DNA of 64,000 nt from Nemertoderma westbladi. Taxonomy: Eukaryota > Xenacoelomorpha > Nemertodermatida > Nemertodermatidae. Made by a program: the position numbers and the translations under genes. A model generated the notes under the pieces. That model saw only the letters and a list, made by a program, of their open reading frames with translations. It searched no databases and was not told where the DNA came from. Shown in pieces: positions 1-10,427 of the stretch (position 1 is the first letter of the stretch; each line of letters begins with the position of its first letter). The stretch spans positions 62,001 to 126,000 of the forward strand of contig JAUCBJ010007522.1 of assembly GCA_032718475.1 (NCBI GenBank), in the 5' to 3' direction.

Positions 1-727
1 TATATTTCCCATATAATCTATTCATTAATTCAGTTTCATTAAATTTATTAACTTCAATAGGTGTCATTTGTATTGTTCTATGATACGACCTATTATAAGC
101 CGAGATAAGCTTAGGTAAAATTTTTATCCAAATATTATTTCCCCTTTGCGTGAAAATTTTGAACATCTTTGTTTTTAATGTTCTATTGAATCTCTCGACA
201 ATAGCCGCCTTATTCACAGAATACATTACGTAATACTGTATACCTAACGTATCTAAATATTTCCTTACAGATTTATTTAGAAACTCAGACCCTTGATCCG
301 TGGCGATTCTGTTTGGTTTTCCTTTCTGGAATATTTTTTGCAATATACTAATAATTTCATCACCCTTTTTTGTTTTCATAGCATAGCCAAAAGCAAGCCG
401 ACTGAAGGCATCAATGCATGTTAATATATAGTTATAATTATTATTTTGCGACTTATATTGCTGCATATCCACCAGATCTATCATATATATATCTTTTATG
501 CCTCCCGTAAATATTTTAGATGTTGGATAATGTTGTCTACGTGGAGCGTGAAGGGTGTATGTCTTTTGTCCGCTCAACCATTTCTGGGCTTACGTCGGTT
601 TGATGTTTGCAGCTTTTGCTAATTTTGCAACACTTGCAAATCCCGCGGGGGATGAAGGATCTAAATAAATTCTTAACAGTTTTTTGTCTAAGCTTCGGCT
701 TAAAATCGGTTTCATCTTGCGAGGCAT
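1..727 (-). pseudogene. Polinton/Maverick-type integrase, partial, one premature stop
   Basis: Read on the minus strand from an ATG at 727-725 and cut by the left window edge. The catalytic core is recognisable: a first Asp in IDLVDM, a second in ATDQGSEF and the Glu in VERFNRT, which is the D,D-E pattern of retroviral-like (rve) integrases. The stretch before the core (YTLH, then a basic segment and GGIKD) is the layout seen in Polinton and adintovirus integrases, not in LTR elements. A TAA at 592-590 interrupts the frame after 45 codons, with homologous-looking sequence on both sides, so this copy is broken or carries a recent nonsense change. The family integrates linear element DNA into the host genome. 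The C-terminal end, including any chromodomain, lies outside the window. Confidence 0.85.
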
Positions 728-951
728 CTTTTCGACAACCACAAGTAATATGTATATTCAAATCTCTTATAAAGGGCATCACCGTAAGAACAACACTGAA
801 ATTTTTTAATTATTTTCTTCGAAGTTGATGTTTTAAAGGGTTTTCTTTTTGTAGTATTTACTCTAGGTATATCTTGTGGTTTTAAATCAGTAGCTAACGG
901 TTTACTCGATACTAAATATAATTTTCTAAATGTTACTCCCATTTTAACCAT
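712..951 (-). CDS. small basic ORF next to Polinton integrase, function unknown
   Basis: 79 codons, Lys/Arg-rich in the middle (TTKRKPFKTSTSKKIIKK), with two adjacent Cys near the end. It starts 7 bases after the stop of the 958-1341 ORF and its 3' end overlaps the first codons of the integrase frame. The tight packing on one strand argues that it belongs to the Polinton gene block. I do not recognise a family. It could be a small basic core protein or just open sequence. Confidence 0.35.
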   Translation of the reverse strand: MVKMGVTFRKLYLVSSKPLATDLKPQDIPRVNTTKRKPFKTSTSKKIIKKFQCCSYGDALYKRFEYTYYLWLSKRCLAR

Positions 952-957
952 TATTAC

Positions 958-1341
958 CTACCGTCCACGGTTAATTTTTTTCGCAATAGCAGCCCCAGCG
1001 GCAGCGGCACCGGCACTCGCGGCTAGTTTCGCACCAATGCCGAGTAAGGGTATTAGAAACGGTAGTATGCCTCCAGATTGATTGCTTAACTTTTTTCTGT
1101 AACTTGATATATTTTTTGTCTTACGGTTGAGTGATTTCAATACCTTCTTATAGCGGCGAATATTTCTAAATGAATGAGGGGTCAATTGTACATTACCTAT
1201 TAGAACATTTAATGCAGTATTTACAATGAGCCGTATTAATTCGTTACTGGCGGTATGGTTAATAAAATAAGTTCTTTGTTGAGGGGTAGCGCTGCGTAGA
1301 AATTCCAGCTCGTTACGATATTTCTGCACAAGTCTATTCAT
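958..1341 (-). CDS. Polinton small protein with Gly/Ala hydrophobic C-terminus (pX-like)
   Basis: 127 codons. The N-terminal two thirds is basic and helical, with clusters such as RRYKKVLKSLNRKTK. It is followed by a GG motif and a hydrophobic, Ala/Gly-rich tail (ILPFLIPLLGIGAKLAAS) ending in a basic KKINRGR. A basic head joined to a hydrophobic membrane-active-like tail is typical of the small virion proteins that sit next to the ATPase in Polintons and adintoviruses, some of which have been compared with adenovirus core or pX/pVI peptides. That role is inferred from composition and position. It lies directly downstream of the packaging ATPase on the same strand. Confidence 0.5.
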   Translation of the reverse strand: MNRLVQKYRNELEFLRSATPQQRTYFINHTASNELIRLIVNTALNVLIGNVQLTPHSFRNIRRYKKVLKSLNRKTKNISSYRKKLSNQSGGILPFLIPLLGIGAKLAASAGAAAAGAAIAKKINRGR

Positions 1342-1378
1342 TGTTGCAACATTATTGAATATTGTTACAAAATATTAA

Positions 1379-2062
1379 TTATTTATCATTATTATTATTA
1401 TTATTATTTTCGCTACGTTTATAGTCAGTGTAATTTTTAATGTAACAATTATGATTACGAAATATATCAGATCTAAATCTTAAATGTTCGGGTGTTTCCT
1501 GTCGTAAATCAATTAAGAAATGTGAAAATGGCTCAATTGTCGCATCTTGATAGGAATCAACTAAAAATTTGGTCTGCCCTGGTAACATCTGCTTCGCGAA
1601 ATTTAAAACCGATAGACTGTCTCTCGGATTTTTCATTAATACTAAAGTATGGCTATTAATTGATCTTGTGCGGTTATGCTTCCCACCGTAAAACATGTTT
1701 TGCGTTATAAAACAAATAAATATATTGGAATGATGTGCTACCTTAGTAAACAATACAGTTAATGCTGTACTGGACTCAGTTTCTGTTAACAAATCATCTA
1801 TAATTAATAAATCTCGACTATTGACTAATCTATCTATATTTTCAGGCAAACCTTTGTAAAGGTGAGTAATACCAGGAATAGTCGGGGGATTGCTCCCGTA
1901 ACAATACAATACTCGCAAAGGGGCTTCGTTGAAGCAGCCATTCTTGTGTTTAATTAAATTCCCCACAAAGGTTGACTTTCCGGAACCAGATGGCCCAGAA
2001 ATTATCATACTTGTTCCCATTTGAAAGTTTAAATTATATGGGCCTGAATTAAAGTCAGCCAT
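1379..2062 (-). CDS. Polinton/adintovirus genome-packaging ATPase (FtsK-HerA, A32-like)
   Basis: 227 codons, a normal length for this family. Walker A is visible near residue 22 (GPSGSGKST) and Walker B near residues 84-91 (DLLIIDDLL), followed by a sensor-like ITQN. This is the arrangement of the A32-like packaging ATPases of Polintons, adenovirus IVa2 and large DNA viruses, which drive DNA into the capsid. The C-terminus ends in an Asn run coded by an ATT/AAT trinucleotide repeat (1383-1412), probably a microsatellite expansion at the stop. The ORF is intact and starts at the only sensible ATG. Its neighbours on the same strand support a Polinton. Confidence 0.85.
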   Translation of the reverse strand: MADFNSGPYNLNFQMGTSMIISGPSGSGKSTFVGNLIKHKNGCFNEAPLRVLYCYGSNPPTIPGITHLYKGLPENIDRLVNSRDLLIIDDLLTETESSTALTVLFTKVAHHSNIFICFITQNMFYGGKHNRTRSINSHTLVLMKNPRDSLSVLNFAKQMLPGQTKFLVDSYQDATIEPFSHFLIDLRQETPEHLRFRSDIFRNHNCYIKNYTDYKRSENNNNNNNDK

Positions 2063-2272
2063 TTATTATTATTATTAAGATATATCAATAATACAATATA
2101 ATATAATATCAATATCAATAAACCAACACCATTACTATGTATATAACAATAATTGATGCAACTATAATTTTAGAGTACTGTATATTTAATTAACATATGA
2201 CACAACTACAGTATGTGACGCTCGCCGCAACAAAAGGTGCTATTTCCAATTATAGTATAGACAGATGTAATT

Positions 2273-2725
2273 TCAAGCATGGTGAGCATCTTTATACGCG
2301 AAATAATGATAGGTAACATCGGCGGTTTGGAAATCACTTCCCGAGAATTTCGCGCTTATGATTTTTTTATGTTCGCTGCTAAAAAAATAAGGAATATAGT
2401 AGCAACAGCGTCGTACTACGTTTCTATAAAAAATATTCTCCAATATTGTAAATAAATCTCCGGGATCATTACTTTTCGCAGAAATATAAGTTATATTGCG
2501 AAGCTCTTTCCAATAAAAGGGTTGGTATCTTGCCAACTTTATATTAAACTTAGATATGGGTGCGCGACAAATAGGACAAATTTTAGAACAATAATTATTC
2601 ATTTCGGAATATTGTACAATACATTGTACGCAAGTTGCATGTTTATTTTCACATTTATAATAATCTCGATGTTTTTGCAATAACTTAGAATAGCAAACTG
2701 GGCATTTTTCATTTAAAATATCCAT
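2273..2725 (-). CDS. RING-finger protein, Polinton cargo
   Basis: 150 codons. Near the N-terminus there is a CPVC pair, then a CENKHATCVQC block and a CPIC pair, which gives the C-x2-C, C-x-H, C-x2-C, C-x2-C spacing of a C3HC4 RING finger. RING proteins usually act as E3 ubiquitin ligases. In DNA viruses and some Polinton relatives they are accessory, host-interaction genes. The remaining about 90 residues (Tyr/Phe-rich, with CC and YY pairs) show no further family I can name. It sits on the same strand as the ATPase, with a 210-base AT-rich gap between them that could hold a promoter. Confidence 0.65.
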   Translation of the reverse strand: MDILNEKCPVCYSKLLQKHRDYYKCENKHATCVQCIVQYSEMNNYCSKICPICRAPISKFNIKLARYQPFYWKELRNITYISAKSNDPGDLFTILENIFYRNVVRRCCYYIPYFFSSEHKKIISAKFSGSDFQTADVTYHYFAYKDAHHA

Positions 2726-2767
2726 TTTCCAAATTTTAAAGTAAATTGAAAATAATTACCACAATAC

Positions 2768-2790
2768 ACAACAACAACAACAACAACAAA
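2768..2790. repeat. (CAA)n simple repeat
   Basis: Short run of CAA trinucleotides in the AT-rich gap between the RING ORF and the ORF at 2897-3343. It is upstream of the RING start on the minus strand. Confidence 0.8.
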
Positions 2791-2896
2791 CAAAACTGTT
2801 ATACTGTATATACAAATACTACTACAATTTTCGATTATTTAAAAACAACAAAATTTTATATATAATCATAAAATATTTATAATATAGAGGGAAAAG

Positions 2897-3343
2897 TCAA
2901 GAATCAATGATATTATCAACATATTCAACATTATCCGCTGATTCTTCAGGTTCGATAAAGGATTCTTTTGAAATCATTACAATAAAGAAAGACATAATTT
3001 CGTAGGGGCTATGCCGATTTAGCCGTATTTCAAACTTTTCACCAGCTTCGTTGTATTGTGTAATAACAATAAATCCCTCTATCAAGGATAATAGTAAAAT
3101 GTTGCTTAATTTTCCTCCCCCATGCTCAGCTTTCAGGTTGTAATCTAAAAGATGAATACTATTATCAGAAGCATCAATATCAATTGAGCTTAAAACTTTC
3201 CTGGCTTTTTCAGAAAATTCAATTTTATATTTATCATCTCCCTGACGGTAAATTGTATAATCAATAACAATATAGGCTTGACCATCTTCTGCAAAAAATG
3301 AATGCCTTACCATTGGCATAACCATATTGGAATCAGAAGACAT
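2897..3343 (-). CDS. unrecognised Polinton ORF
   Basis: 148 codons, acidic, with an acidic C-terminal tail (EPEESADNVEYVDNI). A hydrophobic patch (LSNILLLSLIEGFIVIT) lies near residues 77-95. I do not recognise the family. It is the first visible gene of the minus-strand Polinton block, preceded by AT-rich sequence. Its intact frame and its position with the packaging and RING genes suggest an element gene. A small DNA-binding protein or a minor virion component are both possible; nothing in the sequence decides between them. Confidence 0.5.
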   Translation of the reverse strand: MSSDSNMVMPMVRHSFFAEDGQAYIVIDYTIYRQGDDKYKIEFSEKARKVLSSIDIDASDNSIHLLDYNLKAEHGGGKLSNILLLSLIEGFIVITQYNEAGEKFEIRLNRHSPYEIMSFFIVMISKESFIEPEESADNVEYVDNIIDS

Positions 3344-3349
3344 TATTTA

Positions 3350-4185
3350 ATTTATTTTATTGTAAATCAAACAAACAAAGTAAAAACTTTTAAACTAAAA
3401 CCATTACAAATGATTAATTGCGATTAAAGCAAGAGATTATATATATAAGATATTTTCAAAAATAATACAGGTCTTAAACTGAGAAATAGCCTAAATTCGG
3501 TTTATTGATTGGTTGATTAGCTGGTGGGTAACTACTGTATAAACAAAAAAATTATTGCGTAATAATCACTAATGCTCGTATACGCGTAGCTGGAACCTGA
3601 CGGAATCTCATGTATCATACTGCTTGGTTTGTTGATTTGGCGACAGCAGTCGTGGAGTTGGCAATCAATATAATATAATATATGCATGATGCGTGTAGTT
3701 GGTGGCCACGTTGTCAGCATATACAGTATACAGTGGTTGGTTGCGTGGATAGGAAATAACTATGGAAATATTCGTATACGTGTAGCTAGAACGTGGCGGA
3801 ATTTCAACACGTATCATAATAGCGTTGGGGTAGGCAGGCCGCTTGGTTGGTTGGATTGATTGATTTGGCGACAGCAGTCGAAGAGTAGCGGTGCGTGGCT
3901 AGCGGTGAGTTGGCAATCGATTCGATATAATAGCGTAGTGGGGGCTAGCCATGCGATGAGAAGTTAGGTTACGCGAAGATGAATATGCGATGGTTGGTTG
4001 ATGCAACAACGCGAATCAATACTCGCGGGTGGTAACAGTTGTCGAGTAAGGTAGGCATCGCGAGGTTAGGCTACGCGTAGGTGATAAGCAACGATTGGTT
4101 GAAGGCAACAATATTGATGGTGACAGATGGTCATTAAACACCGCGATTTAGCACCGGAATTTGGCATTTTTTAATTGCCTCCGAG
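3350..4185. other. gene-free stretch with a diverged internal duplication
   Basis: No gene seen. A module at 3572-3685 (CGTATACGCGTAGCTGGAAC..., then GATTTGGCGACAGCAGTCG, then GAGTTGGCAATCRAT) recurs at 3769-3935 with indels. GGTTGGTTG and GGTTAGGCTACGCG motifs continue to about 4100. This could be the outer end of the Polinton or unrelated sequence. I cannot find a terminal inverted repeat because the other end is outside the window. Confidence 0.5.
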
Positions 4186-6317
4186 ATGCGAGCCGTAGCC
4201 CAAGCTAGGGAGGAGATATGGAGGAACTATGCTTCTCCTACTACTCACGTCTCAAAAACACAACAACAAAAAAAACCCTTGCAGATGGAATGTGTAGAAC
4301 TTAACGAGTCTCTTATAAAGGAATCGACGAGCAATGATAATGATGATAAACAGGTGGGACAGGTTTCTGAAGGAGCAGGACCTACCTTCCCTCCCTCACG
4401 AGAGGGGTTGGAGGATCTAATGCCCTCAGAAACTGTCGAAGAATAACCGCTAAAGATAACAAATTAATAGTTAGTGGATGCTCTACAAATGATAAATAAT
4501 GTGAGTAAAGAGCCGATCAACGAGGAGAAGACACCAACTCGACATGTAACACCCAAACCACGTCGATCCACGTGCTGGAATCTCAGCATGAGAATGGATT
4601 CTGAGGACTCCAGCATCGAGTTTGATACTCCTCCTCAAAAAGTTGATCCAGAACTAGAAAACTAACTTCAAAGTGTTATCTGAAACTGTTAAAAACTTAA
4701 CACAAAACCTAAAGACTCCATGCCAAGAAACAAAGGCGAAAGAACAGATCACTCAGTCAATGTCAGACCTCGTAACGCGACCCCATCAGACGAATTGCCT
4801 TGTGTCTCATCAATGTACAAAGTCAAAGACAACTCACATTACAAAGCGTATTATAATGATGGAAGCAAGTCGCCAATGAACCATCCTCACACAAGAGCCC
4901 CATTGTCATGTCATCCCCAAGACATCCGATTATACCACCTTACACCCGGTAGAGCGTGTCCTGAGGTGCCACCAAGCGAACCGGACGACCCGTTTAATGG
5001 TGATAATGATGACAAACCCCCGAGGAAACGGAAAGACAAGGTCCCCAAGAAAAAATGGGGAAATGACAAACCTAAAAAGAAGCCGCCTCCATAACAACGT
5101 CGGAAACAGCAAACTGATCCGTCGTCAGATACAAGTGATTCCTCATCATGATCCTCCAGATCGGATTCCAGCGATTAAACGTCCTCAAGATCCCCTGATA
5201 AACATCAAAGACGCAAATAATGAGATAACGATATTATAAACTCCAAATGGATGATATCTTAGCAACATCCCTAGAAGGACCAAGACTGGAACCAACAAAA
5301 TTCAGTGGAAACCCAGCGGAATTATCGTTTTATTATACGTCATATTATTATTATCATACTATTATACATTTATTATATGTTATTATATCGTATTAACATT
5401 TTATTACCCAAGTGGATGGCAAAAACGTCCCCCTAACCACAAAGATGAGACTTCTGTTAACCTATCTATCTGGAAAAGTGTTACATAAGGTCAAACATTA
5501 TGAGGGAGTGGACGATGGATATCAACGTGCGTGGGACGGGTTGGAAAATAACTTTGGTAACCCATCAGCTGTGATGAAATCTGTAATATACAACGTCACC
5601 AAGTGTGGATTGCTGATTGTAACGGACTCAGATGTCAAAGAATATGCGGATGACATCAGACAACATGAGTAGAATCATTATGAATTTAGACTTCTCGGCT
5701 CAACAAAAATGGGTAAACAAGGTGCAACATTTCCATCTACGACATGGGACCAAACCTGGCATGTATGAGTTCGCTGAATGGATAAAAAAATACACTGATA
5801 GAGATAAAGATCCTTTGTTCGGCAACCTTGCGGCGAAGGAACTTCAATCCATCCAAATGGGAGAATCCTATGCTGGAATACGCCCCTCTATGGCTCAGAC
5901 AAAGACCATTCTCGCATTGCGGAAAGGTAAAGCAGAGAAATGAAACCATAAATATGCTGCATGACCTAAACCCATCCCAACGCTACACAGTCTAGCCATC
6001 CAATCACAAGAAGGAGGAGGAAATGTTTGCGAGAGTGGACATGTCACAGATAAAGAGGAAATCTACTCAAGTGATGATGATTTCTGGACAACTAATCCAC
6101 ATATTAATGCGTTTGCAACAACATGGTCCGCTAAACCAATAAAGATCTATCCAAGCGGACTAACACAACAATGTTGTGTATGCAGCGGGAAACATCGTGT
6201 GAAACAGTGTCCAAAATTCCTAAGTCTCTCATATAAGGAGAACTATGATACATGCTTCCATCTACGACTCTGCTTAGTCTGTCAAGGTTTCGGACATTTC
6301 CGCAAACACTATATATA
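4186..6317 (+). pseudogene. decayed BEL/Pao gag remnant (BEL-D)
   Basis: A chain of short ORFs in changing frames. The recognisable part starts near 5247 with a segment resembling the capsid domain (DUF1759) of BEL/Pao gag: a PTKFSGN motif, then, after an AT-rich (TAT)n insertion at about 5331-5402, MRLLLTYLSGK, VKHYEGVDDGYQRAW and a following helix-rich stretch to about 5940. Near 6166-6310 there are remnants of Cys/His knuckles (CCVCSGKHRVKQC, then CLVCQGFGHFRKH with its last Cys lost). The N-terminal ORFs from 4186 to 5240 are charged and low-complexity and may be gag N-terminus. No pol follows, so this is a truncated, long-dead copy. Confidence 0.65.
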
Positions 6318-6590
6318 GGTTCCACCTTGGTGTAGTGGTTGCATTGAATACACATCTCCCGTAGGTCCTGGGTTCGATCCTCACATGGGCCAGGGCAGTT
6401 TTCGTTTCGGCACGAATGCTTTAAAGGGACCAGCCAGGGCGCATCTCTGCTTTGCATCCTTAAGTGGTAGCTAAATGAGTACTGGAGTTTCCTCTGGGGA
6501 GTAAAGTTCTGGGGGGACCGCACTGGAAATAAGTCGTCAGACTTTGTGCGTAATCCCTGGCCTAGTGGCCGAAGAAAATTTACTTTTTTT
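6318..6590 (+). mobile_element. tRNA-derived SINE
   Basis: A pol III A box (TTGGTGTAGTGG at about 6325) and B box (GGTTCGATCC at 6371) are spaced as in a tRNA, but no cloverleaf forms, so this is a SINE head. About 170 bases of non-tRNA body follow, ending near an A/T-rich tail around 6580-6592. It is fused directly to the end of the decayed gag, truncating it. Confidence 0.6.
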
Positions 6591-6758
6591 TACTAAACTT
6601 TTCACTATAAATCATTGGAGAAATATCGGTGTTCTAAAACCACCAAGGAGGGCATGTGCCAGTAAAATTAGATTGTTCCTGAGATGGGGAATGTTTTTTT
6701 ATCTATTTATTTATCGCAATTATTTTTCAATAAAATTGCTTTTAAACTAGAAAAATCA

Positions 6759-7241
6759 TCACCCTTTATTAGTGGATGAAAAAGCCACTATTGATGTCGA
6801 TATCCCTAATAATACAATAAACAATATTAAAGCATCTGTTTGACTCCAACCTAATGCGAAACAGCTGATTAAAATGAGAAGCCGCCATATGTACCCCAGT
6901 GAATCCTGGTATAATTCTCTTGACAAAGATGGTTCTTTCTGAGCTAAAATGTAAACGGTACGAAGTAGAAACGTTAATAATGCTGTCCAGCACATCCTCC
7001 ATGTATATGACCAATCACAATGATCTCCAACACTTTTAATTTCACATTCGCAAAACACCTGCCCAATGGCTAAATACATAATATCAAGAAAATATATATG
7101 TATATATCGAAAATAATTTTGCATATATGTACAAGAAAATATATATGTATATATCGAAAATAATTTTGCATATATGTAATATTTGCAATGCGAAAATGTT
7201 ATACAATTGATAGCATAATATTGATACAATAACACAAACAT
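6759..7241 (-). CDS. unassigned ORF with hydrophobic segments, possible exon
   Basis: 160 codons on the minus strand. The first 60 or so overlap an AT-rich 47-bp tandem repeat and are probably not real. The last about 100 residues are more protein-like: a Cys-rich start (FCECEIKSVGDHCDW), then three hydrophobic stretches (ALLTFLLRTVYIL, YIWRLLILISCFALGW, ALILFIVLLGIS). A possible splice acceptor (GGGCAG on the minus strand, ending at 7059) precedes the Cys-rich part. It could be a terminal exon of a membrane protein or a decayed element. I recognise no family. Confidence 0.2.
   Translation of the reverse strand: MFVLLYQYYAINCITFSHCKYYIYAKLFSIYTYIFSCTYMQNYFRYIHIYFLDIMYLAIGQVFCECEIKSVGDHCDWSYTWRMCWTALLTFLLRTVYILAQKEPSLSRELYQDSLGYIWRLLILISCFALGWSQTDALILFIVLLGISTSIVAFSSTNKG
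7085..7178. repeat. 47-bp tandem duplication
   Basis: Two adjacent copies of an AT-rich 47-mer beginning CAAGAAAATATATATG, at 7085-7131 and 7132-7178, essentially identical. Confidence 0.85.
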
Positions 7242-7407
7242 TACAGTATATACTGTAAATACAATATATGATGAATTATTTCACTATAAGTTAGCATTTG
7301 TAGTTTAACTTTAATGTAAAAACTTTCGAAAATCCGACGCATTTTGATTAAGTTACAGTAATGTAATATGCCTATTCATATTTGTACACATAAAACCCCT
7401 AGTTACT

Positions 7408-7486
7408 CTCGTGGCGTAGTGGTCAGATGGTTAAGGCGTTGGTTGCATTACAGATAGGTTACGAGTTCGAATCCCAGTCGAGAAAT
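7408..7486 (+). mobile_element. tRNA-like pol III head (SINE or tRNA pseudogene)
   Basis: A box TGGCGTAGTGG (7416) and B box GAGTTCGAATCC (7466) are present, and the outer five bases TCTCG/CGAGA can pair. The anticodon arm does not fold and the D-loop is overlong, so this is unlikely to be a working tRNA. The sequence that follows could be a SINE body or unrelated. Confidence 0.55.
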
Positions 7487-7499
7487 TGGGGCAATTTAT

Positions 7500-10427
7500 T
7501 TTCATTTCATACAAATTGATAAACCAATGAGGTGCGTACAACAAGTGGAACGATGAGTTGGGCCAATCATAGGGCGTGGAACATCTTATTGCTCCAATGT
7601 GAGGCCATGGAATACTCTGGAAGGTTCTAGTGGATTCTATGTCCCAGATTTAGTATATAAAGGCTGGTTTGCCTTCGGTTATCATCACAATTATCACTTG
7701 CTTTACTAGTTATCCTTTATTTGTTTCTTGTTGAAACTATTTTGTAAATCTGTTTGATAATCTTGTAAACTGTAATTATACTAAAAAACTTCTGAACATG
7801 CCTTTTTCTGAACGTCCAACTTTGGGACAGCCAAGCATCAGGAAGATGGCCGCCTAGACCGTTAGGCCGTCAGCAACGCAGGGAAAGGATGTCCACAACA
7901 CGCTAAGCGCCCACATTTAGATTAGACCGCGCACCCCCTTCGCCCTACGAAATACTCCACCTTGCCATGCAGCGCCCAACTTCCGAGGAAGGTAAGACTT
8001 TGTTCGACGCCCTTGCCCGATGTAAGACCTATAGATCAGGGTAAGCGTGACGCCGTCCTGGGACGCCGCAAAATTTAGGATCAAATAATTATATTTTAGG
8101 CAGAAACCCCCTTAGTACTACAAATCCCCGGGTTAACCTGTATATCTCACAGGTAGTGCGAGCTATTGCCGTTCGTCAGTACGCAAGTACATATTAGGTA
8201 CGGACAGCATACGTTCCATAATTTAGTGATTTGTAGTACTGACTGTTTGGTACCGGTTTGCTTTGTAGAATATACATTAGTACCCCCACCCCCCCCTGCC
8301 TGAAGTTAGTTATTTGATCAGGCAAGGAGTATTTCTGCTACCGGCACACCGCTTGGCCTAGGGAGGTTTTATTAATATCCTACCGCGCCTTGCCACGTAC
8401 TGATAGGTATTTGCTGCTAACTACCGCAGCAACAAAGTTCTAGAATCAAATTTGTATACCAGATCAGCTAACGTACGGTAGCAATTAATCCCTATTTCTT
8501 ATCTACAACCAGAATCTGGTATTAGTGCTGATCACGGGTGTAGTTACTAACACCGTGGTTGCCCAGTTGAGTTTTGGATAGGAAGGAGAGAGCTTTGACG
8601 TCATTTGTAAGTATAAAGTTCTACAAAACGCGACTAGCTTATTTTAGTAGCTAGCGCACGGTATCGCTTCAGTCAGAAAATTACTAAAACCTAGTGAAAA
8701 GATATACACCAAAATTGTTTTATTGTAACGCACCCACACACACACGCCCTAAAACACATTTACCCTTAGAGTTCTACTAGTTATAGCGCATTTTAGATTA
8801 CTTTTGGGCAGAATTCATCTGTAATTTACTATTCGTATTTGTAGAATTAGGATCTGATATTTAGTTACGGCAAGAAAGGGAGTATTTCATTTTTCGTTAT
8901 TAAACTGTTGTTTTTCTGCACAGCAGTATTGTTACATTAGGCACGACCCCCTTTAGACTGATTTAGGACTGAATCAGTATTGTTACGCTAGGGCCGTAAT
9001 CCACCTAGCTCGTATATAAACCATATAAATCACACCGCGGCAAGTTACGGTATTTAGGACTGTTAGCGATAGTTAGGATTCGCTGCGCGGGGATTGTTTT
9101 CCCGTGAGTTTGGTCTGTTACTGTAACTGTACATCTGCCATACCGGTTAGAGGACAGGTATCCTTTTGTCTAGTTCGTAGGCATTAGACCCGCTCACGTA
9201 CATAGAATAGACACCAGGCTCTGCTCCTCGCCAGTAGTAGTTTGTGTATTGTATCTGTTTGTTTAGATATCCTGGACTGGGATTTGTTGTCAGATACTGT
9301 ACGAGCCCGTTTCATTACTAGAGTCTTACAGTAAGATACATCGTTACTAGGATCTGGTAAGCGGTATACTACTGGACTTTACGGTTAGAGATATTCTATA
9401 GCTTCGTATTAGTAGATTTGTAGGCCGTAGAGTAGTCCCTACCGTAGAGGATACAACAGTGAGGTATATTTAATTAAATATCTTAACTGAAAGTGCGTGC
9501 GCATTTTAAGGTGAGATATATAAATATATTGTTAGCTATTGTAAGTAGGAGATATTTAAAAAATTTAAGGTTAGTAAATTAGTAATTTGTAGAACGTCCC
9601 CTGCTTCAGTAGGCTTTTAGGGTAGCTAGTAGTTTCGTATTTAATATTTGACTAGCTAATAGTTAGTTTATAGCATTTGTTTTACGCCGTGTGTGTGCGG
9701 TGTTACTTTTCGGTACTTGAAAAGGTACATAGGGTTTAAAGACCAAGTTGTATCGGTACCTAGGAAGATTTTTCGTAGAGTAGAAGTAAAACTCTCACCT
9801 TCGACTTTTCAGGACTCAAGGACTCATTTCTGGACCACTTCGAGGATTAGACCGCTTTTCGCAAAGTTTGGGAGACAAAAAATTCGTCCGCGCCGCCGAA
9901 AAACGGAACAACCCACGTCCAGTTTGTATTTGGGAATTTGTACGACTGGAAGATCAAAGGAGCGTAAGCTTTACGACTCGTGTCGTTCAAACTTAAGAAA
10001 GCACAGTAGTACTCAAAATTTGTGGGTTTCACTGTCTAATTAGTAGTGTTGTTGGTACTTATTTTCCCATTAGACGTTGCTGTTTTGCCTATTATTTGTA
10101 CTTGTTGATCTACATTTTGGTAACGTATACCGTTATCTCACGTATTCGTACAAATTTAGCCGGTAGGCTAGATTATTACTTATTTTATTATATACTTTGT
10201 TAGTTCTATTTGTATCGGTTAGGGTATATATATGATATATATATATATCAAGGTAAGTTTGACATTTCGACATTTCGACATTTTGACATTTCGACATTCT
10301 GACTTTGTTGATTTATTTGTACCGGTTAGGGTATATATATGCTATATATATACCAAGGTAAGTTTGACATTTCGACATTTCGATACTTTGACATTTTATT
10401 ACCCGTACTTGACGTATATAATAAGAC
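7500..10427 (+). other. long non-coding stretch upstream of BEL-C gag, with TATA box
   Basis: No credible gene in 2.9 kb; the open frame at 9693-10043 shows no protein-like features. A TATA box (TATATAAAG, 7654-7662) suggests a promoter and hence the 5' LTR and leader of BEL-C. However, I found no matching sequence to the right of BEL-C, so the LTR boundaries cannot be set. A direct repeat just before the gag start is listed separately. Confidence 0.4.
10213..10395 (+). repeat. 105-bp direct repeat with two consensus splice donors
   Basis: TA(T/C)CGGTTAGGGTATATATATG ... CAAGGTAAGTTTGACATTTCGAC occurs at 10213 and again at 10318. Each copy contains CAAGGTAAGT (10249-10258 and 10354-10363), a perfect eukaryotic 5' splice-site consensus. 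A run of GACATTT(C) pentamer-like units follows each. The gag ATG is at 10428. Confidence 0.7.

Noticed and set aside
7408-7486. Functional tRNA gene
   Set aside because: A and B boxes are present but the anticodon arm does not pair and the D-loop is too long; SINE or pseudogene is likelier.
9693-10043. 116-codon ORF upstream of BEL-C gag
   Set aside because: No recognisable domain, unusual composition, and it lies in a long non-coding leader.
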